Positions 52,300 to 61,285 are shown, counted from the stretch's first letter. The stretch is 64,000 nucleotides of DNA from Pseudomonadales bacterium (GCA_024234395.1 JACKOH010000001.1:1941001-2005000); one strand, 5' to 3'. Notes: generated from the letters alone by a model not told the origin. Numbers and translations are program-made.

Positions 52300-52400
52300 A
52301 TGGTTCTCCTGTAACTCGCGGTTACTAGTCTTAAACTTGTCTGTGCCAGTCTCTAACTACCGGGTTTCTCTGCATCACGTTGTGCATCAAACCCTGCGCA

Positions 52401-52796
52401 TCAAACCCTGCGCTTCTTCGGTGGGCGACAGCCATTATGGGGAATGGGCGTCACGTCCGTGATATTGCTGACTTTCAATCCACAGGCGTTAAGGGCTCGT
52501 ACCGCGGATTCGCGGCCCGGGCCAGGTCCGTTCACCTTGACATCAAGGTTCTTGAGACCGTAAAGCTCAATAGCTTGTTTGCCGGCTTTTTCCGCAGCGA
52601 CCTGGGCGGCAAACGGGGTGCTCTTTCTGGAACCGCGAAAACCCGACCCGCCGGCAGTAGCCCAGCTCAGTGCGTTACCCTGCCGATCGGTAATGGTAAT
52701 GATCGTGTTGTTAAAGGAAGCATGAATAAAGGCAATGCCGTCGATGACCGCCTTGCGTGCCTTTTTCTTGGTTCCCTTGGTGCCTGGATTCGCCAT
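52401..52796 (-). CDS. rpsK: ribosomal protein S11
   Basis: Platform protein of the small subunit, 131 aa. HASFNNTIITITDRQGNALSWATAGGSGFRGSRKSTPFAAQ and DVTPIPHNGCRPPKKRRV are the standard signature and C-terminus. The gene's last 14 bases (GCAGGGTTTGATGC-like, containing the stop) are directly duplicated at 52384-52411, a small curiosity without effect on the protein. Confidence 0.99.
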   Translation of the reverse strand: MANPGTKGTKKKARKAVIDGIAFIHASFNNTIITITDRQGNALSWATAGGSGFRGSRKSTPFAAQVAAEKAGKQAIELYGLKNLDVKVNGPGPGRESAVRALNACGLKVSNITDVTPIPHNGCRPPKKRRV

Positions 52797-52818
52797 ACTC
52801 TATTCCAACTGGTAACAA

Positions 52819-53175
52819 TTATTTTCTGATGGGTTTGCGGGGACCTTTGCGGGTTCTCGCATTGGTCTTGGTACGCTGGCCCCGCACCGGCAGGGAGCGA
52901 CGATGCCGGATACCGCGATTACAGCCAAGATCCATCAAGCGCTTTATATTCATGGACACTTCGCGCCGCAGGTCGCCTTCCACCGGGAACGTGGCCACTT
53001 CCGCCCGCACCGCATCGAGCTGCTCGGGCGACAGTTCACTGGTCCTGGTTGACGGCGCGATACCGGTCTTCTCGCAAATGGACTTTGCAGTAGTCGGACC
53101 AATGCCGTAAACATACCGCAGGGAAATCACGATATGCTTGTTATCTGGTATGTTGACACCGGCAATACGTGCCAT
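52819..53175 (-). CDS. rpsM: ribosomal protein S13
   Basis: Small-subunit head protein contacting L5 and tRNA, 118 aa. MARIAGVNIPDNKHIVISLRYVYGIG opens the H2TH fold, and GIRHRRSLPVRGQRTKTNARTRKGPRK is the conserved basic tail that reaches the P site. It lies 22 bases before rpsK in the alpha operon. Confidence 0.99.
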   Translation of the reverse strand: MARIAGVNIPDNKHIVISLRYVYGIGPTTAKSICEKTGIAPSTRTSELSPEQLDAVRAEVATFPVEGDLRREVSMNIKRLMDLGCNRGIRHRRSLPVRGQRTKTNARTRKGPRKPIRK

Positions 53176-53323
53176 AGTTTACTCCGCTTGTTTCTGTCAA
53201 TTTCGGAAGCCTGCCGCACCGGGGATCTCCCGGTCTGTTGCGTGGCCCCGTCACAAAGGGCGCGAAAGCATATACTCAGGGCGGCTAAAAATCAACCTGC
53301 CCGTTGCGTTATGCCACGCCGTG

Positions 53324-53437
53324 TTAGCCCTGACGCTGCTTGTGCCTGGGTTCCGTGCAAATCACCCGGACTGTGCCATTACGCTTAATGACCTTGCAGT
53401 TCCGGCAAATTTTCTTTACTGACGCTCGTACTTTCAC
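53324..53437 (-). CDS. rpmJ: ribosomal protein L36
   Basis: A 37-residue zinc-ribbon protein of the large subunit. The sequence begins (M)KVRASVKKICRNCKVIKR and ends RHKQRQG. The four zinc ligands are Cys11, Cys14, Cys27 and His32 (CRNC, CTEPRH), so this is the Zn-binding C+ form. The start codon is GTG, with AGGAG 8 bases upstream. It lies between secY and rpsM, its classic place. Confidence 0.97.
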   Translation of the reverse strand: MKVRASVKKICRNCKVIKRNGTVRVICTEPRHKQRQG

Positions 53438-53472
53438 CGCTCTACTCCTGAAGCCTTTCGGTCTGGGAAACC

Positions 53473-54801
53473 CTAGAAACCGCTACGACCGTAATTACTT
53501 AATTTGGACTTCTTCATCAGCGAATCGTACTGATGAGACATCAGGTGTGACTGCACCTGTGACCAGAAATCCATGGTAACCACTACCACGATCAGCAGCG
53601 CCGTGCCTCCCAGGTTAAAGGGCACATTGGCCAGCATCTGCATGAAGTTGGGCAGCAGACAAACCAGAGTTATGTAGATGGCGCCGAACATGGTGAGCCG
53701 GGTGATTACCCCGTCGATATATTTCGCTGTCTGCTCACCGGGCCGGATGCCGGGAATAAACGCGCCGGAGCGCTTCAGGTTATCCGCCACATCTCTTGGA
53801 TTGAATACCAGCGCCGTGTAGAAGAAACAGAAAAACATGATCATGGCGCTGAAAATAATAATGTACAGGGGCTGGCCCGGACCGATCATCAGGGCCAGGT
53901 CCTGCATCCACTCGAAACCCTGCGACGACGAACCGAACCACTGTCCCAGGGAAGCCGGGAACAGCAGAATGCTGCTGGCGAAAATTGCCGGGATGACACC
54001 GGCCATGTTGATTTTCAGCGGCAGGTGGCTGGACTGTGCCTGGTACATGCGCCGGCCCTGCTGACGCTTGGCATAGTTCACGGTGATACGGCGCTGAGCA
54101 CGTTCCACATAGACGATGCAGGCCACCACACCCACAGCAATCACGCCTACCAGCAGCAGCAGTACGCCACTGATCTGCCCTTCATAGGCCTGGGTCAGTG
54201 AGGTACCGATAGCGGCCGGAAAGCCAGCCACGATTCCGGCAAAGATCAGCATGGAGATGCCGTTGCCGATACCCCGCTCGGTGATCTGTTCACCCAGCCA
54301 CATCATGAACATGGCACCGGTGACCAGGGAAATAATCGCGGTAACATTAAATGCGACGCCCGGCGAGTAGGCCATCGGGGCAAGCACCCCTACGGTCATC
54401 CCCGACCCCTGCACCAGGGCCAGTCCCAGGGCACCATAACGGGTGTACTGGGTGATTTTGCGACGTCCGGATTCGCCTTCCTTCTTGAGCTGATCCAGCT
54501 GCGGACTCACCGCGGTGAGCAGCTGCATGATAATGGAGGCGGAAATGTAGGGCATGATACCCAGCGCCACGATACTCATCCGCTCCAGCGCTCCGCCACC
54601 GAACATGTTGATCATGCCGGCAAAGGTATTTTCATTGCGGTCGAAAAACAGCGAAAGCTGGATCGGATCGATACCCGGAACCGGGATGTGGGTACCGATT
54701 CGATAGATAAAAATGGCGACCAGCAGGAACAACAGCCTGGATTTGAGTTCTCCCAGACCGGCCCCGATGTTTTCCGGATTGATGTTCGGTTTGTTAGCCA
54801 T
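53473..54801 (-). CDS. secY: protein translocase subunit SecY
   Basis: Central channel of the Sec translocon, 442 aa, with ten membrane helices. GLGELKSRLLFLLVAIFIYRIGTHIPVPGID is the typical first-helix region. IMQLLTAVSPQLDQLKKEGESGRRKITQYTRYG and the C5-loop stretch FNPRDVADNLKRSGAFIPGIRPG are hallmarks. It is followed by rpmJ as in E. coli. Confidence 0.99.
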   Translation of the reverse strand: MANKPNINPENIGAGLGELKSRLLFLLVAIFIYRIGTHIPVPGIDPIQLSLFFDRNENTFAGMINMFGGGALERMSIVALGIMPYISASIIMQLLTAVSPQLDQLKKEGESGRRKITQYTRYGALGLALVQGSGMTVGVLAPMAYSPGVAFNVTAIISLVTGAMFMMWLGEQITERGIGNGISMLIFAGIVAGFPAAIGTSLTQAYEGQISGVLLLLVGVIAVGVVACIVYVERAQRRITVNYAKRQQGRRMYQAQSSHLPLKINMAGVIPAIFASSILLFPASLGQWFGSSSQGFEWMQDLALMIGPGQPLYIIIFSAMIMFFCFFYTALVFNPRDVADNLKRSGAFIPGIRPGEQTAKYIDGVITRLTMFGAIYITLVCLLPNFMQMLANVPFNLGGTALLIVVVVTMDFWSQVQSHLMSHQYDSLMKKSKLSNYGRSGF

Positions 54802-54837
54802 TTTCGCCTTTTCAGTTATTCAAGCTGATTGATTGAC

Positions 54838-55272
54838 TTACTCGACGACCTTGCCGCCAGCCGCTTCGATGGCGGCACGAGCACCCTTGGTCACACCGAT
54901 ACCCTGCAGGGTTACGGCCTTCGTCACTGCGCCGGACAGCATTACCTTGGCCCGGGTCACGGTCGAGGAAATCAGGTTGGCCTTGCGCAGGGCTTCCAGG
55001 TTGATCACTTCCGCATCCACCTTGTTCAACTCGGAGGTGCGGATTTCCGCGGTGGTACGACCCACACGGGAACTGAAACCGAACTTCGGCAGCCGCATGT
55101 GCAACGGCATCTGTCCGCCTTCGAACGCAGGACTGATGGAAGCGCCACTGCGCGCCTTCTGACCCTTGTGTCCCTTACCGGAAGTCTTACCCCAACCGCT
55201 GCCGATACCACGCCCGACGCGCTTGCGCGCCTGCGTGCTGCCGGGGGCCGGGCTCAAAGAATTTAATCGCAT
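54838..55272 (-). CDS. rplO: ribosomal protein L15
   Basis: Late-assembly large-subunit protein, 144 aa. It has the Gly-rich N-terminus RVGRGIGSGWGKTSGKGHKGQKARSGA and the segment FEGGQMPLHMRLPKFGF. The C-terminal GARAAIEAAGGKV is conserved. It follows rpmD and precedes secY. Confidence 0.99.
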   Translation of the reverse strand: MRLNSLSPAPGSTQARKRVGRGIGSGWGKTSGKGHKGQKARSGASISPAFEGGQMPLHMRLPKFGFSSRVGRTTAEIRTSELNKVDAEVINLEALRKANLISSTVTRAKVMLSGAVTKAVTLQGIGVTKGARAAIEAAGGKVVE

Positions 55273-55302
55273 CAGTCCTTCCTCGTTTATTCGTTGTGGA
55301 CC

Positions 55303-55488
55303 TTACTCACCGTCCACGGTAAGCAGGTAACGCACCTTGTTGATCATTCCACGCACCGCCGGCGTATCTTCCAGTTCCACCGACTGATGCATACGTCGCA
55401 GCCCCAGACCGCGAACGCAGTCGCGGTGCTTGGCCATCTGCCCGACCGGGCTGCGTACCAGGGTAACTTTCACTTTTTTGCCGGCCAT
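55303..55488 (-). CDS. rpmD: ribosomal protein L30
   Basis: Small bacterial L30, 61 aa. VKVTLVRSPVGQMAKHRDCVRGLGLRRMHQSVELEDTPAVRGMINKVRYLL covers the whole ferredoxin-like fold. It lies between rpsE and rplO, 3 bases after the rpsE stop. Confidence 0.98.
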   Translation of the reverse strand: MAGKKVKVTLVRSPVGQMAKHRDCVRGLGLRRMHQSVELEDTPAVRGMINKVRYLLTVDGE

Positions 55489-55491
55489 ATC

Positions 55492-56001
55492 CTAATCCAG
55501 AATCTCTTCAACAGTTTTGCCACGCTTGGCGGCCACATCTTCCGGGGCACGCATGTTCTTGAGGCCGTTAAAGGTCGCACGCACCACGTTTACCGGGTTG
55601 GTCGAGCCATAGCACTTGGCCAGAACGTTCTGCACTCCCGCCAGTTCCAGAATCGCCCGCATCGCGCCACCGGCGATCACACCGGTACCTTCCGAGGCCG
55701 GCTGCATGAACACCTTGGAGGCACCGTGCCGAGCCTTGACCGGATACTGCAGAGTGTGACCATCCAGGGAAACGGTGATCATATTGCGGCGTGCGGCTTC
55801 CATTGCCTTCTGAATCGCCAACGGCACTTCCCGGGCCTTGCCGCGACCGAAACCAACACGTCCATTTCCGTCACCCACAGCAGTCAGTGCGGTGAAACCG
55901 AAAATACGGCCACCTTTAACCACCTTGGCAACACGGTTTACCTGGATCAGCTTTTCCTGCAGACCCTCTTCGTTCCTGTTCGGCTCGTCTTTAAATGCCA
56001 T
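55492..56001 (-). CDS. rpsE: ribosomal protein S5
   Basis: Small-subunit protein active in decoding fidelity, 169 aa. The double-stranded RNA-binding-like domain VNRVAKVVKGGRIFGFTALTAVGDGNGRVGFGRGKAREVPLAIQKA is present, and PASEGTGVIAGGAMRAILELAGVQNVLAKCYGSTNP is the C-terminal core. Confidence 0.99.
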   Translation of the reverse strand: MAFKDEPNRNEEGLQEKLIQVNRVAKVVKGGRIFGFTALTAVGDGNGRVGFGRGKAREVPLAIQKAMEAARRNMITVSLDGHTLQYPVKARHGASKVFMQPASEGTGVIAGGAMRAILELAGVQNVLAKCYGSTNPVNVVRATFNGLKNMRAPEDVAAKRGKTVEEILD

Positions 56002-56012
56002 ATCTCAAACCC

Positions 56013-56369
56013 TTAGAATTCCAGACCGCCTTCACGCGCCGCATCGGCAAGCGCCTTGACTCGACCGTGATAGTTGAAACCGCTGCGATCAAAAGCAACC
56101 TGGGTAACCCCGGCAGCCTTGGCTCGCTCTGCGATCAATTCACCAATTTTCTTCGCCGCCTCGACATTGCCGGTCTTACCACCGCGCACGGATTTGTCCA
56201 GAGTCGATGCGCTGGCAAGAACTTCGCCACCATTCGGCGCAATAATCTGTGCATAGATATGTCGCGGTGTGCGATAGACACACAGGCGATTGGCTCGCAG
56301 TCCACTGATTTTTGCCCTCGCGCGACGGGCGCGACGTAAACGGGCCTGTTTCTTTACGTTCATACTCAA
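56013..56369 (-). CDS. rplR: ribosomal protein L18
   Basis: 5S rRNA-binding protein, 118 aa. RLRRARRARAKISGLRANRLCVYRTPRHIYAQII is the basic N-terminal and core strand region, and VTQVAFDRSGFNYHGRVKALADAAREGGLEF is the invariant C-terminus. Confidence 0.99.
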   Translation of the reverse strand: MSMNVKKQARLRRARRARAKISGLRANRLCVYRTPRHIYAQIIAPNGGEVLASASTLDKSVRGGKTGNVEAAKKIGELIAERAKAAGVTQVAFDRSGFNYHGRVKALADAAREGGLEF

Positions 56370-56374
56370 ATGCC

Positions 56375-56908
56375 CTACTTTTTCTTCGCCTCTTTGCGAT
56401 ACACGCGTTCGTTTGCGTAGCGAATGCCTTTGCCCTTGTAAGGTTCCGGCGGACGAAACTTACGAATCTCCGCGGCTACCTGGCCCACTTGCTGCTTATC
56501 TGCACCGGTTATAACAATCTCCGTCTGCGTCGGAGTCTCTGCGGTAACACCGTCAGGCAGTTGGTAATCGATCGGATGGGAAAACCCCACGGTCAGATTG
56601 ACAATATTGCCCTGGGCCTTGGCCCGGTAACCGACGCCCTGCAGTTCCAGTTTCCTCTGGAATCCTTCACTGACACCCACCACCATATTGTTGATGAGGG
56701 CCCGGAAGGTCCCTGCCATGGCGCTGGCCTTCCGGTCGTTAATTCTGGCGGAGACCTTCAGCTCACCACCGTCCTGTTCGACATTGACCCATTCGTGCAG
56801 CGCCAGGTTCAGATTGCCCTTGGTTCCCTTTACCGCGATGCCGTTGTCGCTGAGAGTCGCTTCCACCCCTTTGGGGAGGACAACAGGTGCGTTTGCTATT
56901 CTGGACAT
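56375..56908 (-). CDS. rplF: ribosomal protein L6
   Basis: Large-subunit protein near the factor-binding site, 177 aa. MSRIANAPVVLPKGVEATL starts the first of two similar domains. The conserved C-terminal motif IRKFRPPEPYKGKGIRYANERVYRKEAKKK is intact. Confidence 0.99.
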   Translation of the reverse strand: MSRIANAPVVLPKGVEATLSDNGIAVKGTKGNLNLALHEWVNVEQDGGELKVSARINDRKASAMAGTFRALINNMVVGVSEGFQRKLELQGVGYRAKAQGNIVNLTVGFSHPIDYQLPDGVTAETPTQTEIVITGADKQQVGQVAAEIRKFRPPEPYKGKGIRYANERVYRKEAKKK

Positions 56909-56946
56909 AGTTGATCTCTTTACTGTATCTGGCTGATAACTGTTCT

Positions 56947-57342
56947 TTAGAAGACCGTACAGAGCACTTCGCCGCCGAGTCCGGCCGCGTGAGCCTGCTT
57001 ATCTGTCATCAATCCCTTGTTGGTGGACAGAATGGCGATACCCAGACCGGCCCGGTTACGGGGCAGGTCGTCCTTGCCACGATAGAGCCGCAGCCCCGGT
57101 CGACTGACACGCTTGATCTCTTCGATTACCGGCTTGCCGCGATAATACTTAAGATCGATTTTCAGTACCGGTTTGCCTTCGTTCTCGGCAACTGAATGAC
57201 CGGTAACGTAGCCTTCATCTTCCAGCACCTGGCAGATTGCCACCTTGATCTTGGACGAAGGAAGACTGACCGAAGTCTTTCCCGCCATTTGTGCATTACG
57301 GATTCGGGTCAGGAAATCTGCGATGGGGTCCGACATACTCAT
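56947..57342 (-). CDS. rpsH: ribosomal protein S8
   Basis: 16S central-domain binder and, in E. coli, repressor of the spc operon; 131 aa from ATG 57342, preceded by GGAGAAC at 8 bases. The frame opens seven codons earlier without support. MSMSDPIADFLTRIRNAQ and RNRAGLGIAILSTNKGLMTDKQAHAAGLGGEVLC are diagnostic. Confidence 0.98.
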   Translation of the reverse strand: MSMSDPIADFLTRIRNAQMAGKTSVSLPSSKIKVAICQVLEDEGYVTGHSVAENEGKPVLKIDLKYYRGKPVIEEIKRVSRPGLRLYRGKDDLPRNRAGLGIAILSTNKGLMTDKQAHAAGLGGEVLCTVF

Positions 57343-57356
57343 AAATGTTCTCCAGC

Positions 57357-57662
57357 TTACCAACTTGCCTTATGCAGACCAGGCACATCGCCCCGCATCG
57401 CCGCTTCACGCAGCTTGTTGCGGCACAAACCGAACTTACGATAAACACCATGAGGGCGACCGGTAAGCTGACAGCGACGCTGTTGCCGTACCGGGCTGGC
57501 GTCTCGAGGCAGCTTCTGCAGTTTCACCTGCGCATCCCATTTCTCATCATCGCTGGCCTTGGGGTCGGCAATAATGGCTTTCAGGGCCAGGCGCTTTTCA
57601 GCGTACTTGGCGACAATTTTCGCCCGCTTGTTTTCACGCGCAATCATGGATGTTTTAGCCAT
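57357..57662 (-). CDS. rpsN: ribosomal protein S14
   Basis: Small-subunit head protein, 101 aa, the long zinc-free form (no CxxC). The C-terminal half RQQRRCQLTGRPHGVYRKFGLCRNKLREAAMRGDVPGL is diagnostic. Its start overlaps the end of rplE by 8 bases. Confidence 0.99.
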   Translation of the reverse strand: MAKTSMIARENKRAKIVAKYAEKRLALKAIIADPKASDDEKWDAQVKLQKLPRDASPVRQQRRCQLTGRPHGVYRKFGLCRNKLREAAMRGDVPGLHKASW

Positions 57663-58236
57663 TGGAAGACTCCTCTGCTTTTGCTTCCTTCTTGACGTTC
57701 AGAGCGCGGAATGGAAAATTCAACGCCGCCAGCAGGGCCCGGCCCTCGTCATCAGACTCTGCCGTCGTGGTGATGGTGATATCCATTCCACGCAGGGCGT
57801 CAATCTTGTCATAATCGATTTCAGGAAAAATGATCTGCTCATTGACGCCCATCGCGTAATTGCCACGACCGTCGAAGGACTTGGGGTTCAGGCCACGGAA
57901 GTCCCGGATACGCGGAATCGCGATACTTACAAGCCGTTCCAGAAAATCGTACATACGCTGGCCGCGCAGGGTCACCTTGCAGCCGATAGGCCAGCCTTCC
58001 CTGATCTTGAAGCCGGCAATTGACTTGCGTGCCTTGGTGATAACCACCTTCTGACCGCTGATCATTGCCAGGTCACTGGCCGCACTTTCCAGTACTTTCT
58101 TGTCAGCCACGGCCTCACCCAGCCCCATGTTCAGCACCACCTTGGTAATCTTGGGGACACTCATGGGATTGTCGTAACCGAACTGCTTGGTCAGCGCCGG
58201 AATCACTTCTTTCTGATATTTCTCTTTAAGAGCCAT
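57655..58236 (-). CDS. rplE: ribosomal protein L5
   Basis: 5S rRNA-binding protein contacting P-site tRNA and S13; 193 aa. KITKVVLNMGLGEAVADKK and GIDITITT-like RGMDITITTTAESDDEGRALLAALNFPFR are conserved. The C-terminus NVKKEAKAEESSNG extends about 14 residues beyond E. coli L5 (179 aa), a charged tail overlapping the rpsN start. Confidence 0.98.
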   Translation of the reverse strand: MALKEKYQKEVIPALTKQFGYDNPMSVPKITKVVLNMGLGEAVADKKVLESAASDLAMISGQKVVITKARKSIAGFKIREGWPIGCKVTLRGQRMYDFLERLVSIAIPRIRDFRGLNPKSFDGRGNYAMGVNEQIIFPEIDYDKIDALRGMDITITTTAESDDEGRALLAALNFPFRALNVKKEAKAEESSNG

Positions 58237-58259
58237 CTTGAAAACTCGTCAGCCTGTTG

Positions 58260-58574
58260 CTAATCAATTTGCTGATTATTCGATTTAAAAATTCGCGTCT
58301 TCTGTCCGTCGTCGGACAGCTGAATACCGACCCGATCCGCCTTATTGGTCTGTGGATTGAAAATCGCCACGTTCGAAATATCGATGGCCGCTTCCCGTTC
58401 CACGATACCGCCCGGTTGACCCAGGTTCGGATTCGGTTTGGTGTGACGCTTCACCATGTTGACTCCTGATACGATCACTTTGCGATCACCTACCAGGCGC
58501 GTAATGGTGCCTCGTTTGCCTTTGTCTTTACCGGCTATAACGATAACTTCGTCGTTGCTTTTTAACTTACGCAT
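58260..58574 (-). CDS. rplX: ribosomal protein L24
   Basis: Assembly initiator of the large subunit, 104 aa. The KOW motif is DEVIVIAGKDKGKRGTITRLVGDRKVIVSGVNMVKRHTKPNP. GIVEREAAIDISNVAIFNP is the conserved second half. Confidence 0.99.
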   Translation of the reverse strand: MRKLKSNDEVIVIAGKDKGKRGTITRLVGDRKVIVSGVNMVKRHTKPNPNLGQPGGIVEREAAIDISNVAIFNPQTNKADRVGIQLSDDGQKTRIFKSNNQQID

Positions 58575-58613
58575 TTTTGCCTCTGCCTTATTCTCGAACC
58601 GCCGGCTGATCGA

Positions 58614-58982
58614 CTACAGTACTTCCGGAGCCAGTGAAATAATTCGCATGAATTTTTCATTACGTAACTCTCGAGTCACCGGACCGAAAACCCGTGTACC
58701 GATCGGAGCTTCCTGGTTGTTCAACAGGATCGCCGCATTGTCGTCGAAACGGATCAACGAACCGTCGCCACGTCTTACCCCCTGCTTGGTACGGACGACC
58801 AGTGCGGTAAGCACCTGTCCTTTCTTCACCTTGCCGCGGGGGATCGCTTCCTTGACAGTGACCTTGATGATGTCACCGATACGCGCATAACGACGATGGG
58901 AGCCTCCCAGCACCTTGATACACATAACGCGCCGGGCACCGCTGTTGTCTGCCACATCTAAATACGACTGTACCTGAATCAT
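58614..58982 (-). CDS. rplN: ribosomal protein L14
   Basis: Large-subunit interface protein, 122 aa. MIQVQSYLDVADNSGARRVMCIKVLGGSHRRYA is the classic N-terminus, and GTRVFGPVTRELRNEKFMRIISLAPEVL is the classic C-terminus. A 94-base spacer separates it from rpsQ. Confidence 0.99.
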   Translation of the reverse strand: MIQVQSYLDVADNSGARRVMCIKVLGGSHRRYARIGDIIKVTVKEAIPRGKVKKGQVLTALVVRTKQGVRRGDGSLIRFDDNAAILLNNQEAPIGTRVFGPVTRELRNEKFMRIISLAPEVL

Positions 58983-59076
58983 CGATCCTCTCCATCGGTA
59001 TCCGTCGGTCTCTCACTGGGACCCTGACGGATACGAAAACGTTCATCCAATAATCAAACTGCCTGCCTGGCAGTAA

Positions 59077-59349
59077 TCAAACCTGCGCCGCACGTTCGTC
59101 AATTGACACCAGCGCCCAGGACTTGGTCTTGGAAATTGGCGCGACTTCCCGGATTGTCACTTCATCGCCGGGCAGACATTCGTTGTTGGCGTCATGCGCA
59201 TGCAGCTTGGTGGAGCGCTTTACGTACTTACCGTAAACCGGGTGCTTCACCCGACGTTCGATAAGCACCACAATGGACTTGTCCATCTTGTTGCTGACCA
59301 CCTTACCTGAAACAGTACGTGCAACTTTTTCGGTTTTAGCTTCTGACAT
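59077..59349 (-). CDS. rpsQ: ribosomal protein S17
   Basis: OB-fold 16S-binding protein, 90 aa from ATG 59349 (MSEAKTEKVART). A TTG two codons earlier is also open. VSNKMDKSIVVLIERRVKHPVYGKYVKRSTKLHAHD and GDEVTIREVAPISKTKSWALV cover the family signature. It starts 2 bases after the rpmC stop. Confidence 0.98.
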   Translation of the reverse strand: MSEAKTEKVARTVSGKVVSNKMDKSIVVLIERRVKHPVYGKYVKRSTKLHAHDANNECLPGDEVTIREVAPISKTKSWALVSIDERAAQV

Positions 59350-59351
59350 AA

Positions 59352-59549
59352 TCAAGAATCACTCTTCTGCTTTTCGGAGATGATGGTTTTTACCCGGGCG
59401 ATATCACGACGTACCGCCTTCAGCAGGTGGACCTGGCCCAGTTGACCGGTATTCATCTGCATCCGGTAGCTAAACTGGTCCTTGCGAAGCTGACCCAGTT
59501 GCTGCTGCAACTCATCTACCGACTTTCCACGCAGCTCACTCGTATTCAT
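59352..59549 (-). CDS. rpmC: ribosomal protein L29
   Basis: Two-helix protein at the exit tunnel and trigger-factor site, 65 aa. MNTSELRGKSVDELQQQLGQLRKDQFSYRMQMNTGQLGQ and KAVRRDIARVKTIISEK are standard. Its ATG shares one base with the rplP stop (TGATG), so it is translationally coupled. A GTG directly before the ATG is not needed. Confidence 0.98.
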   Translation of the reverse strand: MNTSELRGKSVDELQQQLGQLRKDQFSYRMQMNTGQLGQVHLLKAVRRDIARVKTIISEKQKSDS

Positions 59550-59962
59550 CACATCACCGTCCGCTTAACGAAGGATGTCTCGAAAGGCAGTTTGGCAGCC
59601 GCCAGCTTGAAGGCTTCCCGCGCCAGTTCCTCGTCAACACCTTCAATTTCAAACATCACTCTTCCCGGCTGAATCTGGGCCACCCAGTATTCAACACTAC
59701 CTTTACCTTTACCCTGCCGAACTTCCAGCGGCTTCTGGGTGATCGGCTTGTCCGGGAACACCCGGATCCAGATCTTTCCGCCCCGCTTGATATGGCGGGT
59801 CATGGCACGACGCGCCGCCTCAATCTGGCGGGCTGTCAATCGGCCGCGGGACACGGCCTTGAGGCCGTACTCGCCGAAATCCACGTTGCTGGCTCGATGC
59901 GAAAGGCCGCGGTTACGGCCCTTCATCATCTTGCGAAATTTGGTGCGCTTGGGTTGTAACAT
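59549..59962 (-). CDS. rplP: ribosomal protein L16
   Basis: A-site large-subunit protein, 137 aa. MLQPKRTKFRKMMKGRNRGLSHRASNVDFGEYGLKAVSRG and KPLEVRQGKGKGSVEYWVAQIQPGRVMFEIEGV are invariant regions. Confidence 0.99.
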   Translation of the reverse strand: MLQPKRTKFRKMMKGRNRGLSHRASNVDFGEYGLKAVSRGRLTARQIEAARRAMTRHIKRGGKIWIRVFPDKPITQKPLEVRQGKGKGSVEYWVAQIQPGRVMFEIEGVDEELAREAFKLAAAKLPFETSFVKRTVM

Positions 59963-59975
59963 CTGGTTTATCCCC

Positions 59976-60638
59976 TTACTTGCTCGATGCCGCTGTCGAG
60001 GGCTCGTTCAGATCCAGGATTTCACCTTTGAATATCCAGACCTTGATACCGATCAGGCCGTATGTGGTACTGGCTTCGGAAGTCGCATAGTCAATATCAG
60101 CCCGCAGTGTGTGCAGAGGGACACGACCTTCCCGATACCATTCGGTGCGGGCAATCTCGGCACCGCCAAGACGACCGCTTACCTGTACCTTGATACCCTC
60201 GGCGCCCTGGCGCATGGCATTCTGTACCACTCGCTTCATGGCACGACGGAACATCACCCGTCGTTCCAGTTGCTGGGCAACGCTGTCCGCCACCAGCTGG
60301 GCATCCAGATCCGGCTTGCGGATCTCTTCGATATTGATGTGTACAGGCACACCCATTTTTTCAGCCAGCACGCCGCGCAGCGCTTCGACGTCCTCGCCCT
60401 TCTTGCCGATCACGATACCCGGACGCGCCGTATAAATTGTAATCCGTGCAGTCTGTGCCGGGCGTTCAATGTCCACCCTGGCTACCGACGCATTGGCCAG
60501 TCGCTTTCTGATGAAGTCACGAACCTCAAGATCGGTCAGCAGTTGTTCTGCATAGTTCTTGCCATCGGCATACCAGATCGAGGTGTGCTTTTTTACTATT
60601 CCAAGCCGAATTCCGGTTGGATGTACTTTTTGACCCAT
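59976..60638 (-). CDS. rpsC: ribosomal protein S3
   Basis: mRNA-entry small-subunit protein, 220 aa. MGQKVHPTGIRLGIVKKHTSIWYAD opens it, the KH domain has ITIYTARPGIVIGKKGEDVEALRG, and GVIGIKVW-like YGLIGIKVWIFKGEIL closes the C-terminal domain. Confidence 0.99.
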   Translation of the reverse strand: MGQKVHPTGIRLGIVKKHTSIWYADGKNYAEQLLTDLEVRDFIRKRLANASVARVDIERPAQTARITIYTARPGIVIGKKGEDVEALRGVLAEKMGVPVHINIEEIRKPDLDAQLVADSVAQQLERRVMFRRAMKRVVQNAMRQGAEGIKVQVSGRLGGAEIARTEWYREGRVPLHTLRADIDYATSEASTTYGLIGIKVWIFKGEILDLNEPSTAASSK

Positions 60639-60647
60639 CCGTTACTC

Positions 60648-60980
60648 CTAGCTGTCAGCGACGGTAATTGTTATGTGGCAGGAACGCTTGAAAATGCGGT
60701 CGGCCCGGCCCTTGGCGCGAGGCATAATGCGTTTCATCGTCATTCCTTCATCAACACAGATGGTCGACACTTTCAGTTCATCGACGTCTGCGCCTTCGTT
60801 GTGTTCGGCATTGGCGATCGCAGAATTGAGAACCTTCTTGATGATCGCAGCGCCTTTCTTGGGGCTGAAGGACAGAATTTCCAATGCTTCTTCAACGGCC
60901 TTGCCACGAATCTGGTCCGCGACCAGCCTGGCCTTCTGAGCCGATAAACGGGCGCCTCTCAGCTTTGCTATCACTTCCAT
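60648..60980 (-). CDS. rplV: ribosomal protein L22
   Basis: Exit-tunnel protein, 110 aa. GARLSAQKARLVADQIRGKAVEEALEILSFSPKKGAAIIKKVLNSAIANAEHN and the tunnel hairpin RIMPRAKGRADRIFKRSCHITI are typical. Confidence 0.99.
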   Translation of the reverse strand: MEVIAKLRGARLSAQKARLVADQIRGKAVEEALEILSFSPKKGAAIIKKVLNSAIANAEHNEGADVDELKVSTICVDEGMTMKRIMPRAKGRADRIFKRSCHITITVADS

Positions 60981-60992
60981 TGCAAATTCCTC

Positions 60993-61265
60993 TTAGCGTG
61001 CCTTCTTGTCGGCCGCATGCCCACGATAAGTCCGCGTCACCGCAAACTCACCCAGCTTGTGGCCCACCATATCTTCAGTGATGAACACAGGCACATGTTG
61101 GCGGCCATTGTGGACCGCAATGGTCAGCCCCAGCATGTCCGGGGAAACCATGGAACGTCGCGACCAGGTCTTGATCGGGCGCTTGTCGTTGCTCTCAACA
61201 GCAGTCTGGACTTTCTTCATCAGGTGAAGATCGATAAACGGTCCTTTCTTCAGCGAACGTGGCAC
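60993..61265 (-). CDS. rpsS: ribosomal protein S19
   Basis: Small-subunit head protein, 90 aa. MPRSLKKGPFIDLHLMKKV, KTWSRRSMVSPDMLGLTIAVHNGRQHVPVFITEDMVGHKLGEFAVTRTYRGH are universal. Confidence 0.99.
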   Translation of the reverse strand: MPRSLKKGPFIDLHLMKKVQTAVESNDKRPIKTWSRRSMVSPDMLGLTIAVHNGRQHVPVFITEDMVGHKLGEFAVTRTYRGHAADKKAR

Positions 61266-61285
61266 TGTCTAATTCCTCTCTTTAC

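Noticed and set aside
52384..52411. 14-bp direct duplication at the rpsK 3' end
   Set aside because: It resembles the gene-end array at 32 kb in placement but is too short, does not repeat a coding frame, and is likely replication slippage.
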